The notes below the pieces were generated by a model that saw nothing but the letters and a program-made list of their open reading frames with translations, was not told the DNA's origin and did no database searches. Shown here one piece after another: positions 54,900-64,000 of a DNA stretch of 64,000 bases (position 1 is its first letter; the number at the start of each line of letters is the position of its first letter). The stretch is from Micrasema longulum. Taxonomy: Eukaryota > Arthropoda > Insecta > Trichoptera > Brachycentridae. The stretch is taken from contig JAGVSM010004289.1 of NCBI GenBank assembly GCA_022494885.1, forward strand, positions 1 through 64,000, written 5' to 3'. Both the position numbers and the translations under genes were made by a program.

Positions 54900-55545
54900 T
54901 ATTTCAAAAAGAGGGGTTTTCTGCAGTTTAATTACTTAAAATTTTAGCTAAGTTTTTGATATAAGGAAGAATATTCTACAGTGGGTAAATCGGGATTTTC
55001 TCAGAATTTGCTCATGTGGAGAGGAAACCACTTAAAACTCTTTAGAAGAAGCCAGCCTGTTGACAGTAGTTAACCGGCTTCCCGTTCCACTAGAAGAGTG
55101 TTTTGCATTTTGTTCTCTACTTTGGTTTATTTTACCAATTGCCTGCACTATATTGACTATGTATGATACTACCTTTCGTGTGAGTTATTTATTCCACAGT
55201 CGATCACCGATGGGATGTCGCTAAGATCTTAACCCAGGATTCTGCATCGGGACTCTAGCTGTTGTCTATGAAAGCTGAAAAAGGGCCAATAATTCAACAG
55301 GTGAGTGACATCTTGAGGAGTTTCACCGTCACATGGGCAACTGTCGATCTTGAAGAGCTTGAAGCGATGGAGGTAGCTCATGAACCCATCATGACCTGTG
55401 AGAATCTGGGTGAGCTCGTAGCCAGTTTTCTGTATTCTCCTGAAATCAAAGGCATGGAAAATTGTTGGGAAAAACTGCCTCTGTTTGAAAGCCAACATTT
55501 CTTCCTTAAACCAGCCAACGACAGTTCCATTAATCATAATAATTC
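54900..55545 (-). mobile_element. Non-LTR retrotransposon 3' end, family L-X copy 2
   Basis: The minus frame 55229-55537 encodes YELTQILTGHDGFMSYLHRF and DSCPCDGETPQDVTHLL, a LINE ORF2 tail with a CPC..H cluster. It shares its 3' UTR with 38240-38640. Confidence 0.72.
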
Positions 55546-55549
55546 CCTA

Positions 55550-56397
55550 GGGGGTGAAATCCAGTATCTGCCAAAAAACATTTGGACAAACAAAATTCTG
55601 TTTATCTTTTATAACAGGACGAGTATTTTATACATTTGAAAAATTAAAAACAAAGGATCTTCGTTAATTGATTTCATTTCACCAACAATAAACTAATGAA
55701 TGTTTCAGAAAGCTGTTTAATTCAATCTAAGCGTTCTTTTGATAAGCAATTAATTTATTAAGAGGAGAAATGTGGCGGCAACGGACAAGACTAGACATGT
55801 TCAACCTTTTTTTTCTTCGGACCACATACCGAGGCCTTACTGACATAATGCATTAAGTCAATAACACAAGTTCCGAGATAAAAGCATTTAAATCTTTTTT
55901 ATTTCTTCAACGCATTATTTCTCCCAAAATTTTGTTTTATTTTGATTTTTGAATAGCTTTGAAAGAGTTATCTTTATTCTAGGCATAGCATAAAATTTTA
56001 AATCAATATCTTGCACTTATATTAAAAATTGTTTGAAATATAAAGACTGTTGACTTAATTCATTCTGTCAGTATAGCCTCTATATGAACACAATATGTTT
56101 GCTAAGTCACGCGGGTCGCAACATTATACCACATGACAGAAAAAAATCATATGGGCAAAACAGGTTGAACCTATTAGATTCAAGATAAGGGTGCCGTCAT
56201 TTGATAACCAAGTTATATATTTTTTAAACTAAAATATAATGATAGTAGTAATAATTGCTTTTCAGCATACTCGTCCCATCTCAACACAGGACTTTTATTC
56301 CCATTGAGTTGGGACTTATGTCTCAAATTATGTGTAATAAACTACATGTACGTAAATAAAAAAATAAATACTAGCCAATACTAGGTCAAACATTAAT
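55550..56397. other. Unidentified AT-rich region
   Basis: No gene or classified repeat recognised, apart from phrases near 56290-56340 (cattgagttgggacttatgtc) also found at 24160-24200. Confidence 0.35.
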
Positions 56398-56800
56398 CAT
56401 CATAAGCTCGACAGCCCTGGGTGGGCCTTGGCTGAATCCAGGAGTCTCCTCTACTCTTGCCGGTTTGCTGCACCTCCTCTTCAGTTCCTCACTTCCGAAA
56501 TCGTCATCTCTGCGCTGATGCAGTCTATCCATCGCATTCTGGACCTTCTAAGTCTTCATCGTTCTTGTGGCACAGAGAGAATTGAGCGTTTTATGAGGTT
56601 TTCGTCGTCCATTCTAATTACACATCAAGAGTCCCCCACCTTGGTGGAGTAGATAGATATTATATAGCTCTCTATTGTAGCGACGACGCCAATGGTTGTT
56701 TTCTCTCACAGGGCCATAGATAACTGAGGATTTTTCTTTCGAAAGCTGCAGTGGTTTCCTCAATATTTTTCGTCATAACAGGTTTTGAAGGCATATGTCA
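56398..56800 (-). mobile_element. Non-LTR retrotransposon 3' end (PPRAVELMM type)
   Basis: The minus strand ends in a ..GPPRAVELMMI-like peptide overlapping a (gatgat)-type end, preceded by an Arg-rich tail. Only the 3' part remains. Confidence 0.5.
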
Positions 56801-57829
56801 GGATTAGTTTAATCAGAGTTTTTTACGGCATTATTTTGGTATTTTTTCTTACTAGTTTGGACCGTAACTGTTTATAAAGCGTGTAGTAGCAACGGTTGGC
56901 AGCTATTATTACACATACATTAACAATAGCGTATTTCGCATTATTTATTTATTATTATATCCTTATTACTATACTTTAAAATACAACAATAATATTAAAA
57001 ATACGATTATTTAAAAACTAGTGTGATTTTTGATACGGAGATAATTATGTTTTTATTAATAAATTTTATAAAAGGTGCATGTTTTTTAAAAATTCTATAC
57101 AGATCTACTTTTATACATCTAGTAAATGTTATCACTGTAACTCTCCAAAAAAGAGACTAACTCTTGTGCTTGGAGCGTGACTTATACTGTTGTAGTTGTT
57201 TATTTATAAGAGTTTACATAATTTTGAATATACGAGTAAATGAGGAAAAAAATTAAAACATATGATATATAAAGAAAAAAAAACATTCACACTAATTAAC
57301 CATTAATGCAGTTTTGACACGTGTTTAAAAAATGTCTTTAGATTTACTTTAAATTTCTTTGTTGATATATTATTTTTAATTGTTTTTAGTTCACAAAGCT
57401 ATTTTGACAATGACTTATGTGGAATTAAGGAATTTTAATATCAATTCGGTATCTGAGTGACTTATTGATTCATGAATCTAAATTTTTTTTTTTTTCTTCT
57501 TTATAAATTTGTATAATGGAATTTATTTTGTATAGAGTGTCTACTGTATGAACCTTAAATATGTTATATAGACTTTCCGTATTGAATGTACTTTACTATT
57601 TTAGACATAAAGCTTGTCTTTAAAACTCCTTTAGGCAATTTGAAACAACCGAACCGGCCGTAAACAAATAAAAACGTTACAAGTACAATACCCGAGTTAA
57701 ATAAGGGTGAAGCCCGGGAAAAATAGGTAAGTGTAGCCGGGGTCAGTTCCAGTGAGTTCGAAGCGAGCGATGATTGTTCGCGCGTATTTCAAGATATTCA
57801 AAACTTAAAACGAATCTAGGAAGCACGTT
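56800..57829. other. Unidentified region
   Basis: AT-rich to 57640; then a GC-richer patch (57645-57780) before the LINE. Nothing named. Confidence 0.35.
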
Positions 57830-58450
57830 TTCAGAGATGGAAGAGTAGAGAAAAATGTTGAAAGGAGAGTGAACACGGGCAACAAAATAAACGACGCACT
57901 AAGCACAGTAATTGCTAATAAAATATGTCAATCGAAGCTAAACTGGCAGTGCACAACGGAGTTTTAGTTCCATCACTTATGTATGGAAGTGAAACACGGA
58001 ACTGGCAAATAAAGGATGAAAGCAGAATGAACGCGGTCGAAGTGCAATTTCTTAGATTTGTCGGAAACAAATGTATGACAGGCTTACGAATGATGAAATA
58101 AGGCGAGAGTATAAATCTGAGTCATGTATAATTGATAAGATTAAAAAAGAGTCTCTAAAATGGTTTGGTCATGTAGAACGAATGGACGACGAAAGACTGG
58201 TAAAACATGTATACGAGTAAATGGTGAGAGTGAACGGTAACGTGGGACGAAAACGACCAAGGAAGACGTGGCATGACCAGATAAACCAAAATCTTAAGTC
58301 TGGTCATGTCAAAGGCGGTCAGAACCGAACGGCATGTATGACAAGATGTATGAATCTGTATGAAGTTAGGAATGTATGCCAGGATAGACGAGTGTGGCGG
58401 TCTTTTCTCTTTGCATACCCCTATCGAGAAATGGCGCGATGGTAGTAGTA
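57830..58450 (+). mobile_element. Non-LTR RT C-terminal end (YPYREMARW type), second copy
   Basis: Plus-strand frames encode [31 protein letters not shown] and [20 protein letters not shown], ending [20 protein letters not shown] and (tag)n. Stops at about 58100 and 58220 break the frame. Same family as 29092-29735. Confidence 0.8.
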
Positions 58451-58884
58451 TAATACAAGATTTTTTAATATCACGTTCCTGACAATAAATGTTTTTCGGG
58501 CCGCACATAAAAGCTTGGCGGGCCGCTGGTTGAGTATGGCTGGGTAAGACGAATCAGAATAAAAGCAATTTCCAATATTAATTGTTATAAGCTTCCTTTC
58601 GTGAAATCTTTGTTTACATTTCTTAAAACATTTATAGAATAAAGACACGATTGATTGAAAGGCATAAAATGAATAATTAATAAACAAAAATGTCCCCAGG
58701 ACAGATAACAAAAAGACGTTTTCAGGTTAAATAAATTTATGAAAATTTACAAAAACCGTTTATTTAGCGCCAGTTTGGAAGTTTAGAAATTATTTTCGAG
58801 GCGCCTCGACACAACACACTTAGAGCGAGAGAGATACGCGCCAGGTGGCTTAGAAGCCATCTGGAGCTCCATCACAAATAACTA

Positions 58885-59345
58885 AGCATTTGAGCAATCA
58901 CAATGAACAATAATGAACATGCTTAAATTATCGTAGTCATAAGTCAACGTGTGTGTAATCTCTAAGTCAACGCTCGTGTCGGTTTGTTTTTTGTTTTCCT
59001 CGTAAATAAATACAGTTCACTAGCGAAAAATCGGCGTTAACTATAAAAAATAATACAATATATTGTATTTGCAAAATAGTAAGGAGTATATAATACAAAA
59101 AAGTAAAAATTAAATTACAATTACTATTGCAACTACTTTTTTTGACATTGACCGCCGGCTAAATGCATTAAATAGCATGATAAACAATTAATAAATAAAT
59201 GATCTAAGCAGTTTTGGATTAATTTCCATATTTACACCGGTGAAATTCAAATATGCGATTGCGAAGCAGGATTATTCATCGCGAAGCGTAAATATTTCGA
59301 CATTTAATATTGGGCGTTAACGAATGTTCTATTGTGATCGCGAAT
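58885..59345 (-). repeat. Dispersed repeat R3, copy 2
   Basis: Reverse complement of 44790-45216, including gagattacac-type, gtttttcgctagtgaactg and caccggtg blocks. Confidence 0.65.
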
Positions 59346-59408
59346 ATGAGAAACAACCTTGTTGAGAAATCGTTATCACGTCGATAGTTATTTGTGGATT
59401 GAGCTACT

Positions 59409-59608
59409 TTATTTTTTTATTTTTATTTTATTTTATTTATTTTTGCACCACAACAGGCCAGGAGGCCCAATTACAGTGGTGAATTACATCACAGAACACC
59501 CAGGCTTGAGAAAATACACACTTTAATTTTTTTGTGTTCTCACCGGGAATCGAACCCGGAACCTTTCGTGTGTGAGTCAAGCGTCTTGACCACTACACCA
59601 CGGAGGCC
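59409..59608 (-). repeat. SINE-V, copy 3
   Basis: Full-length on the minus strand: ggcctccgtggtgtagtggt, B-box ggttcgattcccggtg, body gcctgggtgttctgtgatg and a (aaat)n tail. The best preserved of the three. Confidence 0.85.
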
Positions 59609-60051
59609 GCCCTACTGACGCGTATTGGGGAACACGCCACTCCACCACACAACGAGAACAATGTGATCATTCCTTTAGGCATATCATGCATTTATAGACT
59701 TAAATCATATGTCAACAGAACATGTAAGGTGATCATGTATTAAGTTCTCAAAACAATAGCCACGTTTAAGATGATCAATTAATATCCAGAAATGATTTTG
59801 TCGAAGGGAAGAGATCACTGCATAAGATTGCTCCGGGAATAAATTTATAGTAGCGATGATGTCTTCGTTATTACTCTTCCATCTTGTCTACAAAGATTTG
59901 GGTATATTTTAAACATTGTCGATGAAATTATTTATTAATCTGTTTACTAAATTATCAAATTATACGAGTATATTGTACCATGTACGAAATCAAAACCAAT
60001 AAGTAAAGAATTATGAAATTTTTTAGTTACATGATTTTAACTTTGGTACCA

Positions 60052-60318
60052 CCCACCACCATCACCACCATTCCCTTTCCGCATCTAATGGCGCATAAGG
60101 CACTGCATTGGTACACCAATTGCAACGTATCTTGATCATTTTTGTTACATGAAGGTAAGATGATCAGTCTTACGCTTCAGGTACCAGTCCAGGGACTATG
60201 AAATATTCTAGTGTAAAAACACCATTTTAAATAAATATTTCATATCATCCATGTCGGGAATCGAACCCGAGACCTCTTGCATGGTAGGCAAACGCGCTGA
60301 CCATTACACCACGAGGCC
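60052..60318 (-). repeat. SINE-G, best-preserved copy
   Basis: Minus strand: ggcctcgtggtgtaatggtc, gcctaccatgcaagaggtct, B-box ggttcgattcccgac, tagtccctggactggtacct, gcagtgccttatgcgccatt and a (ggt)n-like end. The anticodon-loop equivalent ctaccat fits a Gly tRNA origin. Confidence 0.85.
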
Positions 60319-60599
60319 AACTTTGGCACATCATGTATTATTTAATAACTTATCGTTATTATATTTTTTGCTATCTGTTTTGTTTTTTGATGTTTCATAT
60401 TTATACATGCATTGATTTTAGTACAGAACAGTCCCAACTTAACATGGAATTTTCTAACAAGTCGGGACATGAAAATTAATAATTGTGCTAAAGTAAAATT
60501 GTGTATTAAATAAATAAAAAAATATGTTAATTAAATGTCAGCATAAAAATAATAATAAATGTAGAGTAATAAAATGAAAAGATAAAATACCTCTGGATA

Positions 60600-61280
60600 C
60601 ATTGACAAGGTCAAAGTCTAAGCAGTCTGAAGATGGAGAGTTGTCCTCTAAATTAACTGCATATATTATGATTCCTTCGATGGATGGCGCAATATAAACT
60701 GTCTTCAGCTTAATACTGAAAAGTGTAAAGTAATCTCCTTCTTAAGACTTACAAATCCTAAAAAAATTGATTAAACTATTACAGTTTTTTTTTATAAAGG
60801 ACGTTGGTATTGGTCTACCTCTAGAGTCTAGACAACAAACTGTCCTACCATGAACACACCGACAATATTTTATATAAATCTCTAAACTTCTCGGTTTAGT
60901 CAATAGATCGACCAAGGACTTCAAAAATATTAGCACCATAAAAATACCGTAATTTAGTTCGTCCATTTAGAATATGATAGTCTTTTTTGGTCTCCGTATT
61001 ATCGGAATCATATTGACCATTTAGAGTCCGTCCAGCGAAAAGTGAGAAGAGTCGCATGGTTGCTCGGCTTCGTAAAAAAAACCTATTCCTATGCTGATTA
61101 AGAAAAATGTTTACAAATGTCTTCGTTGGAGAACCGTAGGGTTGGACTTTGAACTCTGTGATAAATGATCATGACAAACTGAAGTGATGTCCCTTCTCTG
61201 TTACAAACAATCTCCTTCCATGTTTCCTCTTTGTCACTAGAAACAATAATCTTTTGCTAATCAAATCCTCCAATTGCTCA
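60600..61280 (+). mobile_element. Jockey-like RT, 5' part of a broken ORF
   Basis: Frames read LQLNTEKCKVISF, then KLLGLVNRSTKDFKNIS, LEYDSLFWSP and HIDHLESVQRKVRRVAWLLG, continuing KTYSYADYEKC. This is the RT thumb and C-terminal region. It is continued at 62269 after other elements. Confidence 0.75.
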
Positions 61281-61284
61281 CTAG

Positions 61285-61765
61285 AAAAAATAAGACCATT
61301 ATTTACAAAACTCTCGTCAGACCGGTCATTACATATGGTGCCGAATGCTGGGTTATGACCAAAAGGGAAAAAATATGGTATTAGTATTGGAAAGAAAAAT
61401 ATTAAAGAAGATATTTGGTGCTGTCAACCAAAACGGACTGTAGAGAAGACGGTTTAATCATGAATTAGAGGCACTGTATGGCGAACCCAATATTGCACAA
61501 TTCATCAAAATAAGAAGATTACAATGGTTGGGTCATGTGCACAGAATGAATGATAACCGTAGCCCAAAAAATATTCTTTATACCACTCCGGAAGGCAGAC
61601 GAAGCAGAGGCAGACCAAAATTAAGATGGCTGGATAATGTGGAAAGTGATTTTCCTGACGAACTGGAGAAGAGCCGCGGGGTGCAGGGACGAATGGAGAC
61701 AAATTCTGGAGGAGGCCAGGGTCCACAACGGGCTGTAGCGCCACTTATGATGATGACTTTCTGAA
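61285..61765 (+). mobile_element. Second LINE inserted in the Jockey-like ORF
   Basis: Encodes LVRPVITYGAECWVMTKRE, RIRRLQWLGHVHRMND, a GRRSRGRPKLRWLDNVESD block and a WRQILEEA.. end, finishing in atgatgatgac. This is a distinct RT family from its host. 5' truncated. Confidence 0.75.
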
Positions 61766-61965
61766 TCATATTGACCATTCAGAGTCCGTCTAGCATCGTT
61801 CTTTTTTAAATGTATGTTTATACTCGGTAAGAAAAAACCAAAAATGATATTATGGACAAACTAAGCAGTGAAATAATAGAAATAAAAACCCATAATTTGG
61901 TAAGGATTTGATCGCAGTAAAAAAAAAACAATAAATCTTAATTATTATGAAAATAAAACTTAGTA

Positions 61966-62268
61966 ATCAGTGTTATACAATTTTATTATTTTACAAAAAC
62001 ACTACTACGGGTTCGGGAGAGCACTCCTCCCATCGACGTGTGATATAGAACTAATAAAACATACATAATATTGTTCACGGTTTCTTTATCGAATCTATAC
62101 AAAAACCATCAAAGTAATCAGTGATGGAACCTGAAGTAGGGTAGTATTTGACTTATCTAACAATATTCTGTATATACTATTAGTTTTATATCACCCGTCG
62201 ATAGGAGGAGTGCTCTCCCGAAACTGTTGTAATGTTCTTGTAAAATAATAAAATTGTGTAACACTGAT
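61966..62268. mobile_element. MITE-C with ~90-bp terminal inverted repeats
   Basis: atcagtgttatacaatttta at 61966 is inverted at 62249-62268; the arms continue with gggagagcactcctcc / ggaggagtgctctccc. About 90 bp of arms surround about 120 bp. It lies directly before the last piece of the Jockey-like ORF. Confidence 0.82.
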
Positions 62269-62460
62269 AAACTATTCTATGTAAATGTATCTACAACAAG
62301 CTACAGTGCACACTCGCCAATAAGGAGAATTCATACATTTGAAAATGAATACGCAAATGACGTAGATACTCGTATATTTAAAATAACACTTTTGAATTTT
62401 AAAAGGCAGTGTATCAATTTACTATCTTCAAATTGTAATACCTAAATAATACTATGTTGA
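62269..62460 (+). mobile_element. Jockey-like ORF2 C-terminal end
   Basis: Reads KLFYVNVSTTSYSAHSPIRR and DVDTRIFKITLLNFKR to TAA at 62442-62444. The position and motif order continue the fragment at 60600-61280. Confidence 0.68.
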
Positions 62461-63448
62461 TTTCAATTGTGTACCGTTTATTGAATATCTGTATTCTAAA
62501 TTAGTACTTTTCTAACTTCTTCTAATTTTAAGATTATATTAATATAACCTCTACGAAAAAATGTACTCCTGTTTTCCACTGCAATATATGTATGTATTAT
62601 TACGTACCCCCATATATTTTCTACAAATATGTAATGATTTTTTTATTATTATTTTATTTTTCTTTCTCTTCTTAATTCATTTTTATTTTTTACTCCTTTT
62701 CTGTGTAAGATGCATTTCTATCTTCATATTTAAAAATGCACTTCTGTTCTTTCCACTTTTATACTAATATGTAAAGATGATATTTTTGGTATTTTCCATA
62801 TTCTACTAAAAATCATTTACATATTTTTTACTTCTTCTGTGTTAAAAACATGTCTGTTTTTATTTGTATATATGTATGTAAAAACATGTAAAAGTCTAAA
62901 AGGCGTTTAAATAAATAAGTACATAAATACATAACAAAGTTTTATTTTCATTTTTATTTTAAATAAAGCGTTATGAAATGAATGAATCTATGTCACGTTA
63001 ATGTAATAAATCTAATAGACTACATAAAAGCAAATATCGATAAATATTGTTATATTATAGTAAAGTGAACCTTTTGTTGTTCGTTAAGAACATCGTCTAA
63101 TTACAGTCTTTAAAACTATTTTAATATTATATTACCCCTAAGCTCGGTTTTAAAGTTTGTTGTTTTGAAATTCGTAAGTTTATAGATACTGAGCTATGTA
63201 TATTATATTACTTTGAAGAAATTTATGAAAAGTTTTCATAAGCTTTGTCCTGAATTCTCTACAAGTATAATAAGTAGATCATTCACTTTTCAGATTCCTT
63301 GATGCCAAAACACACAAATTTTAAAGTTAAAAGTTATCTGTTTATGTTAGACTTCATCACTCAAAGTAAAATTTCAGATATAATTCGGATCTACCCAAAG
63401 TCATTGTACTATTTAGTTGAGTCGAAACAAATATTTACCCTATTAACA
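62461..63448. other. 3' flank of the retroelement mosaic
   Basis: 62470-62940 may be its 3' UTR, ending in aaataaataagtacataaat. 62940-63448 shows nothing recognisable. Confidence 0.35.
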
Positions 63449-63780
63449 TATTACAACAGAGATGAAGAACATTTAAGAGAAGGTAATATAGAAGTCTAGG
63501 CATCTACAGGGCTTATGACCTGTCAATGGCTGGTTTAAGTGGCCACTTTACACACTGTGTAACATTCACCATTCTGCCTATATTTAAACATTTATATTCC
63601 TTCAATTATTTCATCTGTTGATTGTTGTGAAGTTAAAGAGCTGAAACCTTTATTTATGTGGGTGAGATTCATCTAATTGAATTATTTCACCTACATACTA
63701 GGCAACGCCAAAATATTGTTGATAAATTACCTGGTCCATGAAGAAGTATAGAAATTGAAAAAAATAACATTTTCAGGCGT
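63449..63780 (-). repeat. MITE-A, long form at window end
   Basis: Starts ttacaacagagatgaagaac and is nearly identical to 30308-30580 (gaagtctaggcatctacagg, ggcttatgacctgtcaatgg), continuing into the cctggtccatgaagaa segment seen at 47510. Confidence 0.72.
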
Positions 63781-64000
63781 CTCCATTACTTTACCCATTG
63801 AAACCTATTTTGACTAATGACTTTTTACTCTTTGTTTTCCAAAAATCATAATTGACAAAAATTACACTCACGAAAGATGGGGCACTAAAAATAAAATACT
63901 TAAACTCATTAAAATAGCATTATATCAATTCATTAGTTAACCAAAAAAAAATTGATAATGATCTTTAAGATAAAAATAACTTTATTTAATTTACTTTCAT

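Noticed and set aside
1..64000. Bacterial-style operon, defence island or viral insertion
   Set aside because: The two real genes are intron-bearing eukaryotic genes, and the remaining coding scraps are retrotransposon RT ends or mariner. No capsid, integrase or phage-type gene was recognised.

Overview
The window is nuclear DNA of an animal, almost certainly an insect. It is very AT-rich, its two genes have many short exons and GT-AG introns of 0.1 to 4 kb, and most of the rest is transposable-element debris: three tRNA-derived SINE families, 3' ends of many non-LTR retrotransposons, degraded mariner copies and several MITE families. A CYP4-family P450 of insect type supports this. Order cannot be proved; the repeat mixture would suit a holometabolous insect such as a moth. 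No RNA gene, CRISPR array, origin or bacterial-type operon was seen.

Gene 1 (209-12879, plus strand) is RPAP3/spaghetti, the TPR co-chaperone adaptor of the R2TP/HSP90 machinery. The 5' end lies outside the window. Eleven exons encode 617 residues and run to the stop. The main result is that four consecutive exons (209-3746) are repeated in tandem as the next four (5413-7655) with the same sizes (120/117, 128/128, 211/211, 150/150 nt), the same phases and phase-0 borders. The protein would therefore carry two near-identical TPR domains, each with a complete HSP-binding carboxylate clamp, before one RPAP3 C-terminal domain.

Gene 2 (about 15593-36297, plus strand) is a cytochrome P450 of family CYP4 in 11 exons, with all catalytic landmarks (membrane anchor, I-helix, ExxR, heme-Cys loop). 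Two oddities are visible. The only well-placed ATG is out of frame with the rest and reaches a stop at codon 3. The I-helix Glu that binds heme covalently in many CYP4 enzymes is Ala.

12880-15500 is intergenic. From 36300 to the end there is no host gene I can support. That half is a mosaic of retrotransposon 3' ends (38.2-44.1, 49.2-53.8, 54.9-58.4 and 60.6-62.5 kb), SINEs and TIR elements, some nested. The two genes look functionally unrelated, and nothing suggests a co-regulated system.
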